In this document: in pieces, positions 22,595 to 28,426 of the stretch | How positions within the stretch are numbered: position 1 is the first letter of the stretch | Layout: every line of letters begins with the position of its first letter | Assembly: GCA_964293585.1 (NCBI GenBank) | Contig: CAXYYS010000024.1 | Span: 1 to 28,426, forward strand | From: JAKVKY01 sp964293585 | Lineage (GTDB): Bacteria; Bacillota; Negativicutes; Acidaminococcales; Acidaminococcaceae | Direction of reading: 5' to 3' | Length of the DNA stretch: 28,426 nt | Notes under the pieces: model-generated | Seen by the model: only the letters and a program-made list of their open reading frames with translations | Databases searched by the model: none | Told to the model about the DNA's origin: nothing | Position numbers and translations under genes: made by a program

Positions 22595-24319
22595 TTATCT
22601 GTTTTGAGGCGAATAGTGCGTATGGAGTAGACGATGTGCCTTTTCCCCGAGAGGTTTTCCCATCCATGTATCATAAAGAATTTTTATCTCAGGATTTTCA
22701 TGCGATTTCCGTATCTTACTGTTACTATCAATACTATAAATAGCTTCCATACGTTTCTTCTTAATCGCCTTACTGGTAGGAATCGGCTGACCGCCGCCGC
22801 CAATACAGCCGCCCGGACAAGCCATAACTTCAATAAAGTGATAGTCGGCCGTACCGGCACGAACCCGGTCCATCATCTTCATGGCAGAACCCAAAGTATT
22901 GCATACGGCAATCTTAACTTCCTTGCCGGCAATATTAAGAACTGCTTCCTTGGTTTCTTCAAAACCACGCACAGCCTTGTAATCAACCTGCTGGATATCC
23001 TGGCCGGTAACTACATCGGCCACGGTCCGGAGAGCTGCTTCCATCACGCCGCCGGTTGTACCGAAAATTGCGCCGGCACCGCTGCCGAAACCCAGAGGAG
23101 AATCAAACTCCGCATCCGGCAGTCTGGTAAAATCAATACCATCCTCGCGAAGCATCTTGCCTAATTCACGAGTAGTAATTACGATATCTACATCCTGGAA
23201 CCCGCTATCGCGCAACTGCGGACGCACACATTCCGCTTTCTTGGCAATACAGGGCATCACGGAAACACTGACAATCTTGGCCGGATTGACGTTGGCTTTT
23301 TCTGCCCAATAAGTCTTAATTACGGCGCCAAACATGCCTTGCGGAGACTTGGCCGTAGACAAATGCGGTAAAAGATCCGGATATTTCAATTCGCACATAT
23401 TGACCCAGCCAGGACTGCAGCTGGTAACCATAGGCAGTACGCCGCCATGTTGCAGCCGGTCAATAAACTCATGACCTTCTTCCATGATGGTCAGATCGGC
23501 ACTGAAATTAGTATCAAAGACCTTATCAAAACCCATGGCCTTTAAACCTGCTACCATCTTACCGGTAACAATGCTACCGGGAGCCAGTCCCACTTCTTCA
23601 CCCAAAGCCACCCTCACAGAAGGCGCTACCTGGCAGACCACAATCTTATCCGGGTCATGAATGGCATCCCATACACGTTCCGTATCATCTTTTTCCATGA
23701 TAGCCGCCGTAGGACAAACTGCCGAGCACTGACCGCAGAAAGAACAGGCCACATTGGACAAGTCCTGTTCAAAAGCTGCCGCGACCATGGCATGGAAACC
23801 ACGTCTGGCAAAACTGTACACGTTCATGCCCTGTATATCACGGCACATCCTGATACAACGCCCACACAGGATGCATTTTTCCTGGTCACGTACCAGGCAG
23901 GGATTGCTGTCATCCAGAGTATAGGTCTTACGTTCGCCCCAATCGAAACGATGGTTCCGTACATCCAGATCTGCAGCAATTCTTTGCAATTCGCAGTCCC
24001 CGCTCTTACGGCAGGACAGGCATCCCTTCGGATGGCTGGCCAGAAGCAGTTCTACGACCAGACGGCGCGCTTTACGCACCTGGGCTGTATTGGTCTGTAC
24101 CACCATGCCCTCGGCAACCGGGTAACAGCAGGAAGCAACCAGCCCCCTGGCGCCGGTAGCTTCTACCACGCACAACCGGCAGGCTCCCTCCGGTTTTAAA
24201 TCCGGATGATAACATAATGTAGGAATATGAATACCGGCAGATTTGGCCGCTTCCAAAATCGTAGCGTTCTTGGGGGCCTGAACCTTAACACCGTTAATCG
24301 TCAAATTAACCATTTCCAT
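22595..24319 (-). CDS. hndD: [FeFe]-hydrogenase catalytic subunit (HndD/HydA, NAD(P)-linked type)
   Basis: The H2-forming or H2-oxidising subunit. In order it has an N-terminal [2Fe-2S] ferredoxin domain (TLCYHPDLKPEGACRLC), the His/Cys [4Fe-4S] motif HPKGCLSCRKSGDC, two [4Fe-4S] clusters (CILCGRCIRMC, CSFCGQCSAVCP), and the H-cluster domain. That domain carries the three signatures TSCSPGW, MPCIAKKAE and MACPGGCIGGGGQP. At 574 residues it is the modular M3 type found in NAD-linked, often electron-bifurcating, hydrogenases. I place the start at the ATG at 24319, 11 bases after AGGGGG; the GTG at 24331 would touch that site. Confidence 0.93.
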   Translation of the reverse strand: MEMVNLTINGVKVQAPKNATILEAAKSAGIHIPTLCYHPDLKPEGACRLCVVEATGARGLVASCCYPVAEGMVVQTNTAQVRKARRLVVELLLASHPKGCLSCRKSGDCELQRIAADLDVRNHRFDWGERKTYTLDDSNPCLVRDQEKCILCGRCIRMCRDIQGMNVYSFARRGFHAMVAAAFEQDLSNVACSFCGQCSAVCPTAAIMEKDDTERVWDAIHDPDKIVVCQVAPSVRVALGEEVGLAPGSIVTGKMVAGLKAMGFDKVFDTNFSADLTIMEEGHEFIDRLQHGGVLPMVTSCSPGWVNMCELKYPDLLPHLSTAKSPQGMFGAVIKTYWAEKANVNPAKIVSVSVMPCIAKKAECVRPQLRDSGFQDVDIVITTRELGKMLREDGIDFTRLPDAEFDSPLGFGSGAGAIFGTTGGVMEAALRTVADVVTGQDIQQVDYKAVRGFEETKEAVLNIAGKEVKIAVCNTLGSAMKMMDRVRAGTADYHFIEVMACPGGCIGGGGQPIPTSKAIKKKRMEAIYSIDSNSKIRKSHENPEIKILYDTWMGKPLGEKAHRLLHTHYSPQNR

Positions 24320-24334
24320 AGTTTCGTTCACCCC

Positions 24335-26134
24335 CTATTTCTTCGTAATCGCTTTAAACGGACAATTCTGCATACAGGTACCGCACTTGATGCACATAGT
24401 CTGGTCGATAACATGGCGTTTCTTGGGTTCGCCCGTAATAGCATGTACCGGACAATTTCTTGCACATAAGCCGCAACCCTTGCAGTCTTCCGTGATAAAA
24501 TACTGAGCCAGCTTTTCACAGGCGCCGGCCGGACACCGTTTTTCCTTAATGTGTGCCTCGTACTCGTCCCGGAAATATTTCAGGGTACTTAAAACCGGGT
24601 TGGGAGCTGTCTGACCCAGGCCACACAAAGCGCTGACCTTAATTGTCTTAGCCAAATCTTCCAGTACTTCCAGATCGGTTTCTGTTCCCTGACCGGAAGT
24701 AATCCGGTTCAAAATTTCCAGCATACGTTTGGTACCTTCACGGCAGGGTGTACATTTGCCGCAGGATTCTGACTGGGTAAAGTTCAGGAAGAACTTAGCC
24801 ACGTCTACCATACAAGTGGTCTCATCCATAACTACCAGACCACCGCTGCCCATCATGGCGCCAACCTTGGTTAAGGAATCGTAATCTACCGGTGTATCCA
24901 GCATGGATTCCGGCAGGCAGCCGCCAGAAGGACCGCCAATTTGTACCGCCTTAAATTTTTTCCCGTTAGGAATGCCGCCGCCGATATCAAAAATAATTTC
25001 CCGCATGGTAATGCCCATAGGCACTTCGGCCAAACCAGTATGATTAATCTTGCCGGTGAGGGCAAACACCTTGGTACCGGTGGATTTTTCGGTACCCATG
25101 CTGCGGAACCAATCCGCACCCTTTAAAATAATCTGAGGCACATTGGCCCAGGTTTCAACGTTGTTAATGTTGGTCGGCTTGCCCCATAATCCGCTGTTCG
25201 CAGGGAACGGAGGACGTGGACGCGGCATACCGCGCCGGCCTTCAATAGAAGCCATCAGAGCCGTTTCTTCGCCGCACACGAAAGCGCCAGCGCCCTTCTT
25301 GATATGAATCTTTAAATTAAAGCCGGAGCCAAAAATATTTTGTCCTAACAGACCCATCTTCTCAGCCTGGTCGATAGCAATCTCCAGGCGTTTGATTGCC
25401 AACGGATATTCCGCCCGCACATACATATAGGCTTCGTCAGCACCGATAGCATAAGCACCGATAGCCATGCCTTCCAGGACGGCGTGAGGATCTCCTTCCA
25501 GGACACTGCGATCCATGAACGCGCCCGGATCGCCCTCATCAGCATTACAAATAATATACTTCTTGTCCCCTTTGGCGCCGTGAGCAAATTGCCATTTCAT
25601 GCCGGTAGGGAACCCTGCACCGCCACGACCACGCAGGCCGGACTTTTTAATTTCCTCAATAACCTGTTCCGGTGTCATGGTAGTCAAAACCTTACCTAAG
25701 GCTTCATAACCACCCAGGGCAATATATTCCTCAATCTTTTCCGGATTGATGGCGCCACATTTGGAAAGCACCACCCGTTTTTGTTTCTTATAAAAATCAA
25801 TTTCCTTGTATGTAGGTATTGATTTGCCCGTAGTCGGTTCATGGTACAACAATCTCTCCACAACCCGGCCCTTATACAGATGTTCCTCCACGATTTCCGG
25901 AACATCCTCCGGTTTAACCCGGACATAGAAAGTTCCTTCCGGATAAACTATAACCAGCGGCCCGTTTTCGCAAAAACCGTGGCACCCCGTCTTCACGACG
26001 TTAATTTCTTCACTCAGTCCTTTTTTAGCGATTTCTTCCCGCAAACGCTTCATGACCTCTTGTGAGCCGGAAGCCGTACATGCGGTACCGCCGCAAACTA
26101 AGACATCTGCTCTGATACGCGTGTCTTGCATCAT
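24335..26134 (-). CDS. hndC: NAD(P)H-binding hydrogenase flavoprotein subunit (HndC/HydB)
   Basis: The NuoF-like subunit that exchanges electrons between NAD(P)H and the Fe-S chain of the hydrogenase. The N-terminal thioredoxin-like [2Fe-2S] domain has CGGTACTASGS and GCHGFCENG. The NAD/FMN domain shows RGRGGAGFPTGMKW and DEGDPGAFMDRSVLEGDPH. The [4Fe-4S] motif is SCGKCTPCREGT. A C-terminal two-cluster ferredoxin has CKGCGLCARNCP and CIKCGTCMQNCP. At 599 residues it matches HndC/HydB. The ATG at 26134 has AGGAGG just upstream; a longer frame to 26188 would overlap hndB. The number of clusters fits a bifurcating enzyme, but bifurcation cannot be read from sequence alone. Confidence 0.93.
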   Translation of the reverse strand: MMQDTRIRADVLVCGGTACTASGSQEVMKRLREEIAKKGLSEEINVVKTGCHGFCENGPLVIVYPEGTFYVRVKPEDVPEIVEEHLYKGRVVERLLYHEPTTGKSIPTYKEIDFYKKQKRVVLSKCGAINPEKIEEYIALGGYEALGKVLTTMTPEQVIEEIKKSGLRGRGGAGFPTGMKWQFAHGAKGDKKYIICNADEGDPGAFMDRSVLEGDPHAVLEGMAIGAYAIGADEAYMYVRAEYPLAIKRLEIAIDQAEKMGLLGQNIFGSGFNLKIHIKKGAGAFVCGEETALMASIEGRRGMPRPRPPFPANSGLWGKPTNINNVETWANVPQIILKGADWFRSMGTEKSTGTKVFALTGKINHTGLAEVPMGITMREIIFDIGGGIPNGKKFKAVQIGGPSGGCLPESMLDTPVDYDSLTKVGAMMGSGGLVVMDETTCMVDVAKFFLNFTQSESCGKCTPCREGTKRMLEILNRITSGQGTETDLEVLEDLAKTIKVSALCGLGQTAPNPVLSTLKYFRDEYEAHIKEKRCPAGACEKLAQYFITEDCKGCGLCARNCPVHAITGEPKKRHVIDQTMCIKCGTCMQNCPFKAITKK

Positions 26135-26168
26135 GTTTTCCTCCTGACACCTGCCGCAGACCGGCATG

Positions 26169-26543
26169 TTATTTCTTCTGGCGTTCAATCCTGCCTACTA
26201 CCAGTTCCTGCACAATCTTACCGTTCACCACATGATCCCCGATAATCCTGACTGCGTCAGATGGTTTTACCTTACCGTAAGTAATCCTGTCTTCACCCGG
26301 ACGTATCACATCTACCAGGACTTCTTTCTCACACATGCCGATACAACCGGTTTGTTCCACATGCACATCCTGCAGCTTACGTTTCGCAATCTCATCCAGC
26401 AAAGCTGCCATGACCTCACGAGCACCGGCAGCAATACCGCAAGTGCCCATACCTACGACTACTTTCGTGCCACTATCGCTCCGCACTTGCATCTCAGACT
26501 GCAGTTTTTCCCGCAGAGCCTTTAAATCTGCTACTGTCTTCAT
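26169..26543 (-). CDS. hndB: HndB-type thioredoxin-like [2Fe-2S] subunit
   Basis: A 124-residue thioredoxin-like ferredoxin-fold protein found in NADP/NAD-linked [FeFe]-hydrogenase operons. It shows GMGTCGIAAGAREVMAALL and TGCIGMCEKEVLVDV; Cys35, Cys66 and Cys70 are probable cluster ligands, with only one Cys in the first motif. It lies between the ATPase gene and hndC. GGAGGG precedes the ATG by about ten bases. It probably relays electrons or helps assembly. Confidence 0.9.
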   Translation of the reverse strand: MKTVADLKALREKLQSEMQVRSDSGTKVVVGMGTCGIAAGAREVMAALLDEIAKRKLQDVHVEQTGCIGMCEKEVLVDVIRPGEDRITYGKVKPSDAVRIIGDHVVNGKIVQELVVGRIERQKK

Positions 26544-26549
26544 TATATC

Positions 26550-27104
26550 TTATCCCTCCAGTTTTTCGTGAATAGCCTTAATGTTCTCGCGTACAAATGC
26601 TTCCACCCATTCATATAAGACCGGACTGGTAAAATCTGCCAGTTGTCCCAGTTCGCTGCGCAATTTCCGGGTATCGAACATGAATCCCGTGGCGCCGTGC
26701 TTATAGGTTAAAGTAAAATCCAGATCCGGTGCGCCGACTACAAGAACCTTCATGGTTACCGGTAAATCTCCCAGTGGCGGCCGGTCAATATTATCCTTGG
26801 CAAAATACGCTTCCATCAACGTACCCTTACCAGGTACAGATGTGATATCCAAATGTCCACCACACTGTGTAGTAAGCATATCCACCAGGGAAACTCCCAT
26901 TCCCACCTTGCGGGTGGTACGGGTAGTAAAAAAGGGGTCGCGAATTTTTTGAACCATATCCGGTGTCATACCGCAACCATCATCACGTACCCGGAAAACA
27001 AAATAACCGGCTTCATCCTCATTGACCTCTAAACTTATCAGTTTAGCACCGGCTTTAATGCCATTCTGTGCCAGGTCAAGGATATTCAATGATAATTCTT
27101 TCAT
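26550..27104 (-). CDS. GHKL (histidine-kinase-like) ATPase without kinase core
   Basis: A 184-residue protein whose first 110 residues form a GHKL ATP-binding domain: N-box at Asn14 (ILDLAQNGIKAGA), G1 box DDGCGM (41-46), FFTT (58-61), and G2 box GMGVSLVDML. There is no dimerisation/phospho-acceptor His domain, no sensor and no membrane segment; the remaining 70 residues are a unique tail. Such genes recur inside hydrogenase operons of this type next to PHP-domain genes, where they are thought to be regulatory. It starts 12 bases after the hndA stop without a visible ribosome binding site, so it may depend on coupling. Its partner is unknown. Confidence 0.82.
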   Translation of the reverse strand: MKELSLNILDLAQNGIKAGAKLISLEVNEDEAGYFVFRVRDDGCGMTPDMVQKIRDPFFTTRTTRKVGMGVSLVDMLTTQCGGHLDITSVPGKGTLMEAYFAKDNIDRPPLGDLPVTMKVLVVGAPDLDFTLTYKHGATGFMFDTRKLRSELGQLADFTSPVLYEWVEAFVRENIKAIHEKLEG

Positions 27105-27116
27105 TATATTAGCAGC

Positions 27117-27614
27117 TTATTTATACTTGGCCAAAATCTCCGGAATAATTTCCGGAGTCAGACGGCCATGAGTTTCACCATTAATCTGCATAACCGGCGC
27201 CATACCGCAAGCTCCCAGACAGGCAATAGTTTCCAGGGTAAAGCGGGCATCATCAGTAGTATGTCCGGCTTTGACCCCCAAAGCCTTTTCCATGGTTTCC
27301 AGGATGGTCTTACCACCCCGAACATGACAGGCCGTACCCTGGCAGACGCGTACAATATTACGTCCCCGGGGATTCAGATGAAACTGCGAATAAAAGGTTA
27401 CTACACCATAAATAGCAGAAATAGGATTCCCCGTCTGTTCCGCTATGTATTCCAGTGCTTTCCTGGGCAGATAGTTGTATAAATCCTGGGTATCTTGCAG
27501 GATAGGAATCAAACTGCCCTTCTGACCCTCATATTTTTTGAGGATAGTATCAATCTTTGCATGATCAGTATCGGTACCTCCGACAACAGCGAGCGGCGTT
27601 GCTTGTAAAGCCAT
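27117..27614 (-). CDS. hndA: NuoE-like [2Fe-2S] subunit of the hydrogenase (HndA/HydC)
   Basis: A NuoE-family subunit of 165 residues that carries a [2Fe-2S] cluster bound by Cys in VCQGTACHVRGG and ACLGACGMAPVMQING. The N-terminal helical part (LIPILQDTQDLYNYLPRKAL) is typical of the family. I chose the ATG at 27614 (MALQATPL), eight bases after AAGGAG; an ATG six bases upstream is too close to that site and a longer frame overlaps the PHP gene. It is the first hydrogenase subunit gene of the operon. Confidence 0.92.
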   Translation of the reverse strand: MALQATPLAVVGGTDTDHAKIDTILKKYEGQKGSLIPILQDTQDLYNYLPRKALEYIAEQTGNPISAIYGVVTFYSQFHLNPRGRNIVRVCQGTACHVRGGKTILETMEKALGVKAGHTTDDARFTLETIACLGACGMAPVMQINGETHGRLTPEIIPEILAKYK

Positions 27615-27660
27615 GTACATCACTCCTTTTTCTAACTGATATCTTCCAATATGAGAAAAC

Positions 27661-28426
27661 CTAATTATCAATAAGGATCCCGGCTTGCCAGCTGCGGCCA
27701 TCTTTACCGGCCAAGGCCAGCCTGAGTTCCTTAATTGTCAATTCCCGGACCGTGATCCTGTTTTTGGGTCCGTCTAAAAAAGCCTGCATCCAATGTGCGT
27801 CTGAATTTGTCACATAAGGCAGATTGCCCGTTCTGGCTTTCAGCTTCTGTTCCTGCAACTCTGCCAGACTGTTTTTGCTAATCTCCGCGGCGGCCAGACC
27901 CAGCTCCGGTGGTAAAAATCCCAGGCTCATAAGTAAACTATACGCCGGCCGGTCCACATGTGCAGCAAAACACAATCCGCCTAAATTATTGACAGCGGTC
28001 ACAACCTCAGCAGCAGTTAAAGTTAAGGGACCTAAAAGCATCCTTGGTTCTTCCCGGACCAGGTTATCTTCTTCATCCACCACAAACTGGGCGCCTAATT
28101 TTTCCGGCTGATTTAACCGGCCGCTCAAAGCTTTATCTACCTGGTGCTGCCAGACTGCCATCTGGCTCATTTTGTCAAACAAGACCACCAGATGGGCTTC
28201 TTCTTTACATTCTACTTCCATACCGGGAAAAACTTTTACCTGATATTTTTCCTGTAACCGAATCATAGCCGGCAGATTAGCAGAAGCATTATGATCGGTA
28301 AGCGCTATTGCGCCCAGGCCGGCAGCAGCCGCCCGCCTCATAAGGTGAAGCCGGGGGATTTTCCCCTTCGGAACAAGGGGAAACAGGCGTGGGGTAGGGA
28401 AAGAAGCACGAAGAGCTGCAAATGGT
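27661..28426 (-). CDS. PHP-domain metal-dependent phosphoesterase, partial, N-terminus disturbed
   Basis: A PHP-family (polymerase/histidinol phosphatase-like) protein. Clear motifs from 28341 onward are GAIALTDHNASAN, VFPGMEVEC, GGLCFAAHVDRPAYS and LPYVTNSDAHWMQ, which carry metal-binding Asp/His residues. The first ATG visible is at 28341, but the fold should start about 20-30 residues earlier with an HxH motif. That part is not found in frame. In another frame SPCSEGEN, a recognisable PHP N-terminal stretch, appears at about 28362-28385, so a one-base shift near 28356-28362 is likely. The gene continues beyond the window or is broken. Such genes commonly precede hndA-type hydrogenase operons. 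Confidence 0.7.
   Translation of the reverse strand, partial: PFAALRASFPTPRLFPLVPKGKIPRLHLMRRAAAAGLGAIALTDHNASANLPAMIRLQEKYQVKVFPGMEVECKEEAHLVVLFDKMSQMAVWQHQVDKALSGRLNQPEKLGAQFVVDEEDNLVREEPRMLLGPLTLTAAEVVTAVNNLGGLCFAAHVDRPAYSLLMSLGFLPPELGLAAAEISKNSLAELQEQKLKARTGNLPYVTNSDAHWMQAFLDGPKNRITVRELTIKELRLALAGKDGRSWQAGILIDN

Noticed and set aside
1..28426. CRISPR arrays, tRNA or rRNA genes, insertion sequences
   Set aside because: No regularly spaced repeats, cloverleaf-like sequences, rRNA signatures, transposase motifs or flanking inverted repeats were seen.

Overview
The window reads like a chromosomal segment from an anaerobic, succinate-using, propionate-forming bacterium of the Negativicutes, most like Acidaminococcaceae such as Phascolarctobacterium. 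That placement is inferred from gene content: a complete succinate-to-propionate module with a biotin-dependent, membrane-linked methylmalonyl-CoA decarboxylase, next to an NAD-linked [FeFe]-hydrogenase and a Bacillota-type mre/rod/rplU-prp-rpmA order. Every credible gene is on the minus strand, so transcription runs from high to low coordinates. I see no tRNA, rRNA, IS element or CRISPR array.

Region 1 (28426-22595): the end of a PHP-domain gene, disturbed at the window edge, followed by an Hnd/Hyd-type [FeFe]-hydrogenase operon: NuoE-like HndA, a stand-alone GHKL ATPase, HndB, the NuoF-like flavoprotein HndC and the catalytic HndD. A long hairpin follows hndD.

Region 2 (22515-13609): the succinate-to-propionate block. 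A promoter and a structured leader with an internal terminator-like hairpin precede a Cat1-type CoA-transferase. A second structured leader precedes the large mutase subunit. Then come the B12-binding mutase subunit, MeaB, methylmalonyl-CoA epimerase, and MmdA, MmdD and MmdC. Together they give: succinate + propionyl-CoA -> succinyl-CoA + propionate; succinyl-CoA -> (R)- -> (S)-methylmalonyl-CoA -> propionyl-CoA + CO2, the last step presumably driving Na+ export. A strong terminator follows mmdC. After it, a separately promoted gene encodes a chimera of the MmdD membrane anchor and the MmdC biotin domain. No gene for the Na+-pumping beta subunit (MmdB) is present.

Region 3 (13563-12199): three small, unrecognised or weakly recognised membrane-protein genes behind an extended -10 promoter.

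Region 4 (12148-5275): maf, radC and the cell-shape cluster mreB-mreC-mreD-mrdA(PBP2)-rodA, tightly packed with short overlaps.

Region 5 (5265-1): a B12-binding-type radical SAM protein and its DUF2344 partner, RNase G, then a well-formed promoter and leader driving rplU-prp-rpmA. Here the protease Prp and its expected substrate, N-terminally extended L27, are adjacent.

The most distinctive observations are the MmdD-biotin carrier chimera and the structured leaders of the CoA-transferase and mutase genes, which share a 12-base motif and hairpins with CUUGU-containing loops.
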